The notes: a model not told the origin generated them from the sequence alone. A stretch of DNA of 64,000 nt from Rosa chinensis (GCF_002994745.2 NC_037094.1:39574956-39638955), one strand, 5' to 3'. Shown: positions 11,685 to 23,828, numbered from the stretch's first letter. A program made the numbers and translations.

Positions 11685-13354
11685 TGATGCAGCTGAAATA
11701 GCCTCACAATTTAACCCTGCAAAATGTAGTTGTCAGCATAGGATAAGCAGGGATCGTTCAGTCCGGGGATTGTAGGGTACACCTACACAAAAAGGTCAAT
11801 TAACAAATAAAAGAATAAAATGGGGGGTTTTGAATTTTGGTTCCTAATCTACTTAAAATAAAAACAAAACAAATAAAACTATCTACAATGATCGACTTCC
11901 TAACCTAGACCAATACCACTTGGAAATTACTAAGTGTAAAAACAGAAAATTCATTTCAACATGCTACAAAAATGTGCCCATCTTTAGTGCCTAGATAAGC
12001 GCTCAAATGAAAAGCCTCAGCAGATCAATCCACTTATCTGATTCATTCTAATGTAGGCTTGGATCAGAAAAGTCCTTACCAAGCCTAATACTACTAATTT
12101 TCGAAAGCACTCAGCGTAGTTCTCTTAACTAGTAGTATTATCTAACCCTCGAATCAACTCACATGTGCAAATTAACCATTAGACATAGAATTTAACACGT
12201 ACTTTCCAGAATCGTTTAACCATTGAACATAGTTTTTACCACTTTTTAGAACTAATTGCTACTTGTTTAACTCAGCGCCTTAACAAATAACAATTACTCT
12301 TGGCAAATTAAGAAAACATACAAGAACTCTCACCGTTATTCTAGCATGCAAACTTATGAACCTAACTCTAAAAATTACCTAAACACGTAAAAGGGCACAA
12401 GATTGTAACATGCATCATAAAAGAATTCTGGAAATTAACTCAATAATAAACTGAAAATCTCAAAAATATTAATAAAAATATTCTGAAAATTTCATGTCTC
12501 CAATTACACAACTCGCAAATCCAAACACACAAAACCGAAAAAAAAATTGTAAGTAGAGTCATAGTTACACTTTGAAGCTTTCCTCAGTGGCTTAGCAACA
12601 AGGTGATGAACTCATCTCTGCTATGGTGGTGGAGCGGCCTTGACTCAGCGCCTAAGAGCTTCGAAGATTGATGGATGGATGGTGGTCACGGTCTTGTAGG
12701 TGATGGAAGTTTAAGGAGTGAATTGGGCAGAGCCTCGGAAAAGTTTTTGGCCAGGAAGTGATAGGCCAGGAAATGATCTTGGCTGGGAAGTGATGCAAAT
12801 TCAGTTCTGGACGTTGCCTATTTATAAGGGAGCATTGGTTGGCTTTTGTCGATCATACCCTTCATCATTGGACGGATGGGATTGCATCGTAATTCTTTTA
12901 ATTTTCCAACTGAATTAAACATCTCCTTTAAGGCCTCAACTCCTCTCATAATGGGGCAATTCCTTTAATTTCCAAGCTGAAACATCTTTCTCCTTTATTC
13001 TCTAACCGAAAACGTCTTTCACTTTATTTCCCTTCTTCATTGCTCGGTCAACCTGATTTAATAAAGGGCACAAAATTAAATTCTTTTTGAGAAAATAAAA
13101 GAAATTAAAACAATTTAATTTCAGAAAAATACACCCATAAATTCTTTCTTAAGGCCCACAGATTAGCATGACTGTGAGGAATCCTGATCCAGCTAGGATT
13201 CTTCATGAATTTTGCTTTTTTTGCCTATTTCACGCCAAACACTCTTCAAGACTCTTAAAATGACTCGATGACTCAAAAGAAGAAACTTAAGGGAGAAACA
13301 AGGCTAAAATGGTGCACATATTCAATAATATCGTCACACTTTTTGGTCCTATCA
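11685..13354 (-). mobile_element. Solo LTR B1 (Athila-like family B)
   Basis: On the plus strand it begins TGATGCAGCTGAAATAGCC and ends TTTTTGGTCCTATCA. Perfect GTGAC duplications flank it (11680-11684 and 13355-13359). At 1,670 bp with no internal region it is a solo LTR. A TATA-type box (TTTATAA on the plus strand, near 12,829) fits minus-strand transcription. It splits LTR C1. Confidence 0.9.
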
Positions 13355-14165
13355 GTGACTTATGTTGTCCTTTCAGTGGAAAAGATATGGAATATTAGAA
13401 GGAATCATGGTTGCATGGTTTCCTTAAGATGATTGTGTGAGTTGTTGATTGATGTTCATGAGTTATTCATACGAGCTTTCATAAGCTTACCGGGTTTGTT
13501 GTGTGGCAACCCGGTGCACCATTCTATGGTGTAGGGGTTAATCTTGCAGGTCAGGGTAATCGTGGTTGAAGCTGAGGTAGCTTGTTGGCAGCTGAACGGG
13601 TAAGAAGCAAATTTTGTTGGCTTTGCCATTGTTATGACTTCCGCTATGTAGTAAGCTCTGAGGAGCATTTACGTTTTATTTTGTGATGACAATATAATTC
13701 ATAAGTTGTGTAATATGGTGGAGCGGGTCAATATTTGAAATTGTGGGTTCAGGGCATCAATATGTACTTGCTGTAAAGGGAAGATGTCTCCATGTATTTT
13801 GTATTGATGGCTGAACGATCGCGTATGTATAATTATGGGATTATATATCGATTTTTATTTGTGTTAAAAACCAGGGGCGTGACACCCTGTAAGGGCCGAC
13901 CCAACCATGCTAGGTTTGAAAAATAATATACTTGAAAATATTTACTACATAATATTGTGCACGTTCATCAAAAATCCTTTAAAAAGAGGCAACCACAAAC
14001 ATTTGTTCTCTTTTATAAAGCATATGCAGCATGCTTCACACAACTTGGAGCTCTGAGATACTTACCTGCCGGCTAAACTAAAACAAATCGGTGACCGACC
14101 CAGTTCGTCATCCTTCGAGAACCGGCCAACTACTCTGTAGTCCTTGTGACTACAAGTAGCGAAAG

Positions 14166-17054
14166 TGTCACGCCCCTGATTTTACACACGTGAAAATCGA
14201 TATATATAACCCCATAATTATATATGCGTGAACGTCCAGTCATCAATACAAAATACCTGGAATCTTTTTCCCCTTAACTTACACAGATATTGATGCCCTG
14301 AACCCTCAAAGTTAATATACACTCGCTCCATAGAGTTATATATTACACAAGCTTACGAATTAAATTGTCAACAACAAAATAAAACGTAAATGCTCCTCAG
14401 AGCTCACTACAACGGAAGTCCAAATAACGGTAAAGTCACAAAGATGGTTTCCTACCGTAAAGCTGCTAGCTCGCTGCCTCAACCTTGATTATCCTAACCT
14501 GCAGGACTAACCCCTACACCGTTTGAATAGTGTACCGGGTTGTCACACAACAAACCCGGTAAGCTTTTGCAAGCCCATATGAGTAACTCAAAACACACAT
14601 GCACAACTCACGCTTTGATTCCTTAAAACACGAAATAAGGAGAACAACTCACACTTTAATTTCCTTTCAAATCGAAATAAAAGAAAGCAACTCACATCTT
14701 GTTTCCTTTTAAAACGAAACATACAAAACAACCCACACTTGAATTCTATCAATAAAACATAGAAAACAACTCACACCTTGAATTCTATCAGTTGTACCAT
14801 AAGCGTACCATAGAAAGCAACTCACACCTTGATTTCTATCAGTAAAACATAGAAAACAACTCACACCTTGTTTCCTATCAAATGTACCATAATCGTACCA
14901 TAGAAAGCAACTCACACCTTGATTTCTATCAAAACGTTAATAAGGAAAACAACTCACACCTTGTCCCCTTAAAAACCATTACTAAGGAAGCAACTCACAC
15001 CTTGTTCCCTAAAAATACGTAATGTCATGAGTTGTAAATAACCAATTCCCGTTACCCCATGAATTACCTATATGGCAGACAGATTAGAGCTCTAACTGAA
15101 AAACGTAACCACTCGTCCAGCCAAAGACGTGGTCACCTGATATTCTGCCCAAGGTCTCAGACCTTCGATCCTCGGGCCGCACTGTCCCTTGGAGCAAAAC
15201 ATTAAAGGAGTCGCACAGGACCCAAAATGTTACACAAATCGCAACGCTTTTGAAAACAATCGAAATCAACATTTCCATAATTATTGTTTTCCGAAAAGCC
15301 ATAACACAAAACAATAAAAAGCATCAATTCATGCCTATTGTTTTCATACCCAAATCTCAACACTTTTCTCAAATCTCAACGCTTTTCAAAACAAATCGAA
15401 ATCAATCATTTCCACAAATCATTTGTTTTCCAAAAGCCACACCCCAAAACAATAAAAAGCATCATTTCATGCATATTGTTTTCATAAATCCACAAACCAC
15501 CCAAAACATATATATTTCACGTAAACATATATCTACTAATACATGAATACGTATGTATATATATACATCCCATAATATATATATATACACACGTAATCAT
15601 CTACTCAAAAGTGCCACTAATACCATCTATAGTTTGCAGTTAACTAAATAACTCTCAAAACAATAAGGGTATTCCCGTTCGTGAAATGAACTTCGTGAGA
15701 TTACTCCTTGAAACTTCCGCTGCGTCTTCTATACAGAACCGAACCAAAACTATCACCAACAACTCGTCCAATTCACCTTTAGAAGCACCTAATCACCAAT
15801 GACCTCAAATCAGTAACGATTCTCAAACGATTTAAGTCCGAAACCCCTATTTTGAACTAAATCCCCAAAGTAACGCCAATCGAGGCGAAACCACATCCGA
15901 GACCACCCAATGTCTCCGGAATACTTCTACGATCGATATGTCCAAACCACAAGTCGATCGGACGCTCGGATCCTCACGGATCGAAGCATCAAATGGTCCG
16001 AAACCGTAAAAATCACAATATATTCATACGATCTCCAAAAATTGCGTATTATATATCAAAACGCTCGTATCAACGAGTGGATGATATACAATACCAGAAA
16101 CTAACCATTACATGGCCGGAAGGCCACCATAACGCCACCACAGTCGGCGGTGCAACCACCACAACTACCACCGGCCAAAACTCAACACCACAACAATCAA
16201 GCCAACCAGAAATGTTCATCATGATGAGTAGAGCAACTTTCATACCTGGAGCTAAGCCTGGTTCGGCCTAGATCGTCCTAGATCAAGCTTGCAAGATCGG
16301 CCAATCGCAGCCGTCTGATCAAACCCCAGATTCGTTGTGCACCGTAGATTTCAAACCTAGATCTTCCACTCCACACGCAAAATCGTCCTACAAGGTGGTT
16401 ATGAGGATGATCAGAAGGAGGAGGAGATTCCGAAACTGAGAACGATCGGCCGAGGAGTCGCCGGAAACTGAGAAAATCCGACAGGATCCGACTACGTCTA
16501 CTGTAGCTCCTCCGATCTCCACTTTCCGATGGTCTCCGTCGCTGTCAAGCACCAGAGGGAGGACGGCGAGATGGTGGCGATCACGTCTGCGTTGGTTTCG
16601 TCGTCGGCGGACGTCGGGAACGGCCGGAAAAGTCGGGTCGGGTCACCGGGTTTGGGTCGGGTCGCACGGAGGCTGAGGAGAGAGAACGGAGAGAAAAGGA
16701 TTTCCGAAAAAGGAAATATGAAAATTATGAAATTATTTTCGGAAATTCCCTATTTATACCAAAATGGAAACTTCTTCCAATGGCCATAACTTCTTCATAC
16801 GAACTCCGATTCTCGCGTTCCACATGTCCACAAACTCGTATCGACGCGCTCTACAACTTTCGTGAAGGAAGTTTTCAGAGAATCCCAACGTATAAAAAGT
16901 CAACCTTAGGCAACCCCCTTAAAACCATATTCTTCAATTAATTATTCACCCGAAACACTTCCGCTCCATCCACGAGCCACGAAACCATCCAATAACCATA
17001 ATTTAGATTCCGGAAAATCCTCGGAAAATAAATACGAATTTCCGGGGCATCACA
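14166..17054 (-). mobile_element. Solo LTR C2 (chromovirus-like)
   Basis: Begins TGTCACGCCCCTGA and ends CCGGGGCATCACA, flanked by perfect GAAAG duplications (14161-14165 and 17055-17059). It is 2.89 kb, longer than C1 through an expanded hairpin array. The TATA region near 16,749 and the block to 16,910 mirror 10,240-10,400 of C1. It sits inside LTR D in the orientation opposite to C1. Confidence 0.85.
14601..15010 (-). repeat. Hairpin array in LTR C2 (loop CAACTCACACCTTG)
   Basis: About ten units 40-50 bp apart share CAACTCACACCTTG or close variants. The arms around it are complementary and change between units: ATAGAAA/TTTCTAT (14,810-14,839 and 14,900-14,929), ATAGAA/TTCTAT (14,759-14,788), TAAGG/CCTTA (14,941-14,971) and AAGGA/TCCTT (14,637-14,666). 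Some arms carry one mismatch. Confidence 0.7.
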
Positions 17055-19270
17055 GAAAGTGTCCATTTCCTGGCCCTGAGTCTCCTATGACAGGTTCACT
17101 GTCGGTACTCACCCTTTCTCGACAAACATAGGAGCACAGCTCCCTTCGAAGTATGATTTCGCCTTTCAAACTCCTTTCGGGATATGGTGATTATACTTAT
17201 TTCCTTAATGTATTCCAAGTCAACCAGTTTGACCCTTTTTACTTAATCAATAAATACTAGCAAATAAATAGTAATTACCCTTCTCGGATGATTACATTCT
17301 TACGATAACTTCGGGATATGGCGACACTAGAATACTCCGATTTTTAACCTTATTTCATGAACGTTAATCCAATATCCTAATTTAGCTCAATCAAATAAAA
17401 TCCGCCATTTTCATAATCAATTTCTCAAACAATTGTGATCACTTAATCTCCTTGGCTTCACTCAACTCATTGAGTTTTAATTCTCAATTACCACCAAAAT
17501 AAACTCTTCGGCAAAAAGACATTTCCAAAATTGATATGAGGTACACCTTCTTAATTGACAAAACCAACTCTATCACATATATTCAACCAAATTCAATCTC
17601 AACTACCAAACTGTTTAAGCATTTGACTCAAAAATGTCATCTTCAATTAACTTCATTCAATCCATTTTCCAACCCATTCAACAACATGCTCAAATCATCA
17701 CCATAATTGTGTTCAACTCAACCACAACAATTGCAAGATCACCAAACCAGGCCCTTACCATTTCTTCTTTTCCAGGTTAGAAGCTAATTGAACGTATCTA
17801 GATTCCACCATTGTTAACCATCCACATTCCTAGCAAAAATTTTACCATCAATAAAAAATTCCCGCAACCAATTCCAAATCCAAAACATAGTTCAAGGTTC
17901 TTACCCTTCTCATATCTCAGATTAAACAATCAGGTTAGGGCTTCGATTCGTAACAACCAAAAGGCTTTATCCAAAGAGAGGTGACGAATTTACCTAGTAG
18001 AGAAGGTCTAGAAGTTTGGCGGTGGAGCACGTCGGCGCTAGTTCAGCTCACGCGCCGACGGCAGCTCTTGCCGGAATTGGAGGTCGGAGTTAGAAGGTTA
18101 TACTAGACATTGAGGTGCTGACTTCATCCATGGTGGTCGTGTAACCCAAACATGGATGGAAAGTGGAAAATGACGACATGTAGAGTCTCGGATTCCGGCG
18201 ATAGGCGTTCAGCGTTTTCCGGTGTCAGAGTTTCTAGGACCGGGTGCTTATATTCATGGTAGTGAGGGTTTGAATCGATGGCTGGAAATCAGGGGATTAA
18301 GGTGGCAGCAGCGTCGCTACTTTGGTGGCCGCGTGTGGAGGCTGGAGGCAATGCATGGCGGTGCTGGGTTGGGGTTTTGGTCGGATTTGGGTGCTAGATC
18401 GATTGGAGGTGGCAGTGTGGTTAGATGGTGGCTGGAGATCGACGAACGAGGAGGGGCAGTAGCGTCGGAGCTTTCCGAGCATGCATGTGGTGGTTAAGAG
18501 CTTTAGATCGGTGGCGAAATGGCTGGGCTTTGATCAGATTTAGGTGCTGGTTCGAAGGGTGGAGGCGGTGGCTGGAGATGGTGTTCTCCGGTAGTTGTAG
18601 AGGGAAGAAGAAGAGAGAGAGAGGTCGGGGGGAGAGAGAGAAGAACGCGCGGCTGAGAAGAGAAAAAAGGGGAGAGTTTTGGTTTAAGGGTTTCCAAGTT
18701 CTTATTTATACCCATGTCCATGAAATTCTCATTTTGCCCTTGCGACAAATTACGGAACTCTCCTAGCTTACTGCTTTCAGTTTTGGGCTCGTAACTTTTC
18801 TTTTATTCGTTTTTCGTCGAAAACTTCCTAAGTTACTTCTCGACTTCATCCTATGCCCAAAACTCGATTTCGTAAAAATTAAAAAATCCAAAACTTTGTT
18901 ACAACTCAATTTATCGTATTCGAAACTTAAACAAACGGTCGCGTTACTAAACTTCGGTAACCTTTTAGGCCCAAATGAAAGAATCTCAGCCCAAACTTAA
19001 ATCATAAGGCCCAATAGGTGGTCTCAACACCAAAACAATCTTTGGAATCGACTTCACTTAAATCATCTTGCGAAAATCTTATAGGCGAAAAATTATCTTC
19101 TAAAAATTAAACAAAATTTTCAGGGGCTCACATGTATGCATAGTGAAATTGTACAAAAGAAACAAAGTTCTACTTCTGCAGTGGTCTATTACACTGATCC
19201 TTTAGCTATACAAAACTTGCTGGAGGTATTAGATAATTGTTGTAAATATGGAAGTTGCAAAGGACATGAA

Positions 19271-21699
19271 TGTAATGCCCCGTACCTTAAAGTTTTTACT
19301 AGTTACATTTTACTGTTATTGACAGAGGAGTGACTTTTTCTTGAGTCCGGTAAATTAGGCAATTTCCTTGTGAATGCCGTAGTATACGAAAAAATCGAGT
19401 TCGTGGACACATAGTTTGTTTAAAACGGAGTTTCGACTGAAAAATTATGACTAAAAATAGAATTACTATTCTTGGATGATGTTTTAAAAGAGGGTTTCCC
19501 TTGTTGGGAAGAGAGAGAAAGTAAAAGCAGATCCAAATCGGGAGAACCCGATTCTTCCTTCCCCTTTCTCCTTCTTTTCGCGCACAGTAACTGGAAAAAC
19601 ATTTCCGCCCAATCTGTCACCGTCAAGCCACTCCAGGTCGTCTCACCGGTGGGCAAGCTTCCTCTCTTCCTCCTCTTCCATCTCAGGTAAGGATTTTAGG
19701 TGATTAGGCTTGGAATGAAGCAAATCGAAGAGGAGAGAAAAACTGAAAATTTTCGATTTCTTGAGGTGAATCTTGTTGTTGGAAGAACACTGATCTTGTG
19801 GGTATGCTTATTGCAGCTTGAATCGACCGGTAGAGGAGAAATTCGAAGGTGAACAATAGCTTGAACAGTAACTGACGAAATCTGGATTTTTGGGATTGAA
19901 TTTCCGACCACTTCTGCTTAGTTTTGGTTGTTATTGCAGGTATAAAGATTGTTGGGTTTGTTGTGGTGATGGTTTTGGGCTAGATAGGTTGGCCGGATTT
20001 GGGGTTTGGTGTGATGGCGCGTGAAGCCATGCGCCGCTGGTGGTGGTGGTGGTGGTGGTGGTGAGGAGGCTCTGTCAGCCCCTCCATAACAATTAATTTA
20101 ATCCTTGAATTATGTTTTAGACTTGACGTTATTTGTTTGGAGATTTCTTGGAAATTAGATGTTGGTTTTGGATGTTTTGAATCTTATAGTTTATAAATTT
20201 TATGGGTTAAATCTCTTGATTTAAGTGCTATTAGTGATATTGCGGATTTGGTTTACTTTGTTGAGAAATTTGGAGTTGAGATTGTGAATTGAAAAGGGAA
20301 AAATTAAGAAAGAATTTCGAGATTTCGGAACGGGAAATTGGTGATTAATTATGATTAAGGAATTGGAATTTAATTGGTTAAGCTATAGAAACAATCCTTG
20401 TGAAGATTAAAGAGTAAGTGAGGGTGTTGAATAGTTAAGGAAATTCCATATTCAAGAATTTAAATCCCAAATTTAGGTGTGGGATTTTTATATGAATTTA
20501 TGAGTAACGAATACTAATTCCAGAGGGAATGATTTTTGATTTTGAGATTATTTCCTTATTATGGTTAATTATATCCTGCCTATTTACTACAGGACGTACT
20601 GAGCCCTCGAGCAAGGAGGACACAGGCAGGCAGCAAGATTAGCTGCGAGACTCACCTGTGAGTGGACTCTTATTTTATTTGAATAATGCATGTAGCTTGG
20701 TATTAAATTTATAATGGATTATTATTTGGATAAATGTGGTTTTTGTGAAAAGAAAATAATTTAAAGAAAGGAGTTAGCAAGGAGGCTAGTTTCGGCGCAT
20801 GCGTACATTACCTAGTCAGCAGTCCCCTCTAGGTAATAGTCTGGTTGGCAGTCCCCTCCAAACTATATCCAGGTCGGCAGTCCCCTCCGGTGAGTCATCT
20901 GGTCTGCAGTCCCTTCCAGATGACATGGGTTAGTTAGTCGGCAGTCCCCTCTAACTACCTGTGGTTAGTCAGCAGTCCTGTCTAACCACCGCCTCCTAAA
21001 TCCGGTCGGCAGTCCCCTCCCATGCGTCATCTGGGCGGCAGTCCCCTCCAGATGGCATGAGATGACTAGACAACAGTCCTCTCTAGTCATCGAACGAATC
21101 TTCTTAAGAAGGATATTTCAAAAAGGATTGAGTTGGAAACGTTTTTGTAAATCTCGCTGCATGTCGGATTTTGTTAACAAGAAAATGGGAAAGCGTTCAA
21201 TTAATTGTTTCATAACTTACTTCAGTTTTGTCCACTCACTCTAACAGATTTTAAATATTTTCCCCTGGGCCCTTCGGTTTCAAATGCCCAGATTTCATAT
21301 TTGCCGAGATCGCGTCCGAGGATTTGAGGCATAGGAATCAGCGCTTCCATTTTGTCTGTATGTTATTACTTAACCTACCTTGTATGATATCGGTTTAGTT
21401 ATGTAGCATTGCTCTGATAACCTTCTAATTTGGAGAATGTTAATGCTTGAGAATCTGTAACCGTAATTGAAGTTAGGGTGGATTTCGTACTTCCTGAATG
21501 TAACTTTTACACGTGGAATGTAAATATTGGAATGTGTATCTGAGTAGGAACTTATTACTATTCATGTCCAGGTTTTGTGAAATTTTGGGTAGCCTATTTT
21601 AGGGGAGGTTCTGCCGATTTTTCAGTAGGATTTCACTTACAGTGGGCCCCACAGGCTCATATCTGGGTTTCAGGGTGAAACTTGGGTCGAGTTCTGTCA
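19271..21699 (+). mobile_element. Solo LTR E (chromovirus-like)
   Basis: Begins TGTAATGCCCCGTACC and ends GAGTTCTGTCA, with perfect ATGAA duplications (19266-19270 and 21700-21704). It is 2,429 bp without coding content. It interrupts the SNF2-like exon just after that exon's frameshift. A (GGT)n run lies at about 20,037-20,062 and a striking hairpin array at 20,807-21,091. Confidence 0.85.
20807..21091 (+). repeat. Hairpin array in LTR E (9-nt arm, 13-nt loop, 9-nt arm)
   Basis: Nine units share a 13-nt loop near TCGGCAGTCCCCT. Three have perfect 9-bp stems: ATTACCTAG/CTAGGTAAT (20,807-20,837), GTCATCTGG/CCAGATGAC (20,894-20,924) and GATGACTAG/CTAGTCATC (21,061-21,091). Four more match at 8 of 9 positions (starting 20,836, 20,929, 20,960 and 21,026). 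Two (near 20,868 and 20,998) have unmatched arms, as if two units had fused by deletion. Confidence 0.85.
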
Positions 21700-22315
21700 A
21701 TGAAGGATGTGATTCTACCACAACCACCTGAACAAGTTTTCAGTAATGACTTTGTGGTATGTTTGGCCTATATGACTTATGAGCTAGATGATGAGTAGTG
21801 CAATATTGGTTCATAGATGATGATTTAGCTTGTATTTTCTACATTTCATTGTCTCCATTTTTTGTGGTATCTAGCAAATGATTGTAGGTTGGAGTACCCT
21901 GACTAGGTTAGGGATGGAGTAGAAAAAACAACTCTCATGCTAGAACAGAAACGAATTAAGATCCAGGTGTTTATGTGGGTGTAGAAGAGGACGAAAGCAC
22001 TGAAGATGATGATGGTTTAGGAGATGCATGGATGGAAATGTCAATGGCGTTAGAATCTTCAAAGGTATTGTTTATATTCTTTCTTTACAAAAAGTGTCTT
22101 GATGTCAGGTGATTGGCTACATATATTACTTTCTATTTTGATATTCATGGAGATATGCACAAGTATAGCTTTAAATCCCTTTGTGTTATTTTGCTTACAT
22201 CTGTACTTATGGTTATAGTGGAGCCTTGTAATTTTCTTCTTGTTAAGGTGATAAGCAGGCTCTTATATCCTTGTCAGACAAGAAAGATGTTGCTTTCTTA
22301 TGGAATGGACTTGAG

Positions 22316-22673
22316 GTGGGGTAAAATTTAGTCTCTCCTTTACATTCTGACACCAACTAATCTCTTGAGTTATGCCTAAATTAACTTGATGCCTATATAT
22401 GTTCTCCTACCACAATAAGATTAAGCTCCAAATTTGATTATAGTTTTGTAAAGGAATTTATAGAGTGGCCAAAATCATTGTAGCTAGATATGCAAACCCT
22501 ATGTGCCTTCAGTTCCTCGGGGCTTTCTTGAATTCATAAGATCTGGGAATATTTCTGTTTCAAATTTTGATTGATATATATGCTATTGATGCATTTATAT
22601 GTATTTGCTATATGATTTGGCAGTAGTGGTATCATGGGAGCAGTATGATTTTAAGGACAACTTCTAGTGTCCT
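22316..22673. other. CACTA interior, no recognised gene
   Basis: AT-rich, intron-like sequence after the last possible SNF2-like exon. It ends at the TGATAGG start of LTR B2. I see no motif. Confidence 0.4.
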
Positions 22674-23779
22674 TGATAGGAGCAAAAAGTGCGATAATAT
22701 TATTGAGTATGTGCCTCATTTTAGCCTTGTTTCTCCCTTAGTTTCGTGTTTTGAGTCATTGAGTCGTTTTTAGAGTCTTGTTGAGTGTTTGGCGTGAAAT
22801 AAGCGGAAAATGCAAAATTCATGAAAAATCCTAGTTTGATCAATTTGCAGTCTTTACATTTTAATTCCCTTTTATTTTCTCTAAAAAAATCTGATATTCT
22901 CCTGCTTGTTGTAGGAAACCTTGCCTGGTGAAACTCTTGGAAACAGCAATGATGGAGTCATAAAATAAAGCATTTAAGATATTTGACCAAGCAATGAAGA
23001 AGGGAAATAAAGGAGAAAGACATTTTCAGTTGGGGAATAAAGGAGAAAGACGTTTTCAGTTGAGGAATAAAAGAGAAAGATGTTTCAACTGGAAAATAAA
23101 TAAGAGAAAGACGTTTCAGCTAGGAAATTAAAGGAATTGCCCCATTATGAGAGGAGTTAAGGCCATAAAGGAGATGTTTCAGTTGGGAAATTAAAGGAAT
23201 TATGATGCAATCCTATCCGTCCAATGATGAAGAATAGAATTTGCATCACTTCCTGGCCAAAAAAACCATTCCAAGACTGCCCAATTCACTCCTCAAACCT
23301 CCATCTCCTACAAGACCGTGACCACCATCCATCCATCAATCTACGAAGCTCTTAGGCGCTGAGTCAAGGACGCTCCACCACCATAGCAGAGACGAGTTCA
23401 TCACCTTGTTGCTAAGCCGCTGAGGAAAGCTTCAAAGTGTAACTATGACTCTACTTACAATTTTTGTTTCGGTTTTGTGTGTTTGGATTTGCGAGTTGTG
23501 TAATTGGAGACATAAAATTTTCAGAATATTTTTATTAATATTTTTGATATTTTCAATTTATTATTGAGTTAATTTCCAGAATTCTTTTATGATGCATGTT
23601 GCAATCTTGTGCCCTTTTACATGTTTAAGTAATTTTCAGAGTTAGGTTAATAAGTTTGCATGCTAGAATAACGGTGAGAGTTCTTGTGTGTTTGTTTAAT
23701 TTGCCAAGAGTAATTGTTATTTGTTAAGACGCTGAGTTAAACAAGTAGTAATTAGTTCTAACGAGTGGTAAAAATCATG
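22674..23779 (+). mobile_element. LTR B2, 5' part only (family B)
   Basis: Starts TGATAGGAGCAAAAAGTGCG like B7 and follows it to a stretch corresponding to about two-thirds of the LTR, then stops at 23,779. It shares private variants with B3, such as ACGAGTGGTAAAAATCATGC, but lies in the opposite orientation. It contains four copies of the GGAGAAAGACGTTTTCAG-type unit (about 22,990-23,120). Confidence 0.75.
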
Positions 23780-23828
23780 CTAACAAAAACAATAGCCTCA
23801 CAATTGATGCGGCAACGGCGCCAAAAAT
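23780..23828 (-). other. Primer-binding-site remnant between inverted B LTRs
   Basis: Holds GGCAACGGCGCCA (23,811-23,823), the reverse complement of the tRNA-Asp-type primer site TGGCGCCGTTGCC. It is followed by 5 bp and then LTR B3. A 15-bp piece of B-LTR end (AATAGCCTCACAATT) precedes it. This shows that B3 was the 5' LTR of a minus-strand element whose internal region is lost. Confidence 0.7.

Larger units (their letters stand above)
10080..13884 (+). mobile_element. LTR C1 (chromovirus-like), split by B1
   Basis: Starts TGTGATGACCTGG and ends AGGGGCGTGACA, the inverse of the ends of C2. It shares with C2 the block around a TATA box (TATAAATA near 10,386) and the downstream leader. Without B1 it is about 2.1 kb. 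The flanks TCCAG and CCCTG do not match, so it has lost its duplication or arose by recombination between copies. Its interior holds a hairpin array. Confidence 0.7.
9575..19132 (-). mobile_element. Solo LTR D (chromovirus-like), split by C1 and C2
   Basis: Ends TGTGGTAACCCGGG and GGGGCTCACA, flanked by the direct repeat TGTAT (9570-9574 and 19133-19137). Its own sequence is 9,575-10,079, 13,885-14,165 and about 17,060-19,132, near 2.86 kb. No internal coding region or second LTR is present, so it is a solo LTR. The minus orientation is inferred from a TATA-like box (TATAAATA reading leftward) near 18,705. It interrupts the SNF2-like exon in frame. A GTAGTC/GACTAC hairpin at 14,137-14,153 is reminiscent of the hairpin arrays of its relatives. 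Confidence 0.8.
9487..22315 (+). pseudogene. SNF2-type chromatin remodeller (DRD1/CHR35-like) fragment, captured and broken
   Basis: Removing LTRs D and E joins three pieces into one exon: 9,487-9,574, 19,138-19,270 and 21,705-21,756. It ends at a GTATG donor. The D insertion point keeps the frame. The key stretch is YYTDPLAIQNLLEVLD followed by KYGS, which resembles the conserved N-terminal YSDPFA-NLLE-LD-GKYGSV segment of plant DRD1/CHR35 proteins. Just after KYGS the frame shifts (19,250-19,262). A second exon at 21,967-22,064 is acidic and then reads GLGDAWMEMSMALESSK, again like this family. A third possible exon lies at 22,257-22,313. No ATPase domain is present anywhere in the window. 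Capture by the CACTA element is inferred from position. The family call is from memory and needs a search. Confidence 0.6.

Noticed and set aside
14709..14915. Cysteine-rich repetitive 68-residue frame on the minus strand
   Set aside because: The protein repeat simply reflects the DNA hairpin array of LTR C2; there is no start context or promoter.
10080..17054. One foldback transposon made of the two C arms
   Set aside because: C2 has its own clean GAAAG duplication and LTR-type ends, so the arms are separate LTRs inserted in opposite orientation.
20807..21091. CRISPR-like look of the regularly spaced TCGGCAGTCCCCT repeat
   Set aside because: The variable parts are paired arms of hairpins around the repeat, not independent spacers, and the array lies inside a plant solo LTR.
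9487..22315. A functional chromatin remodeller gene
   Set aside because: There is a frameshift after KYGS, two LTRs lie inside one exon, and no ATPase domain follows.
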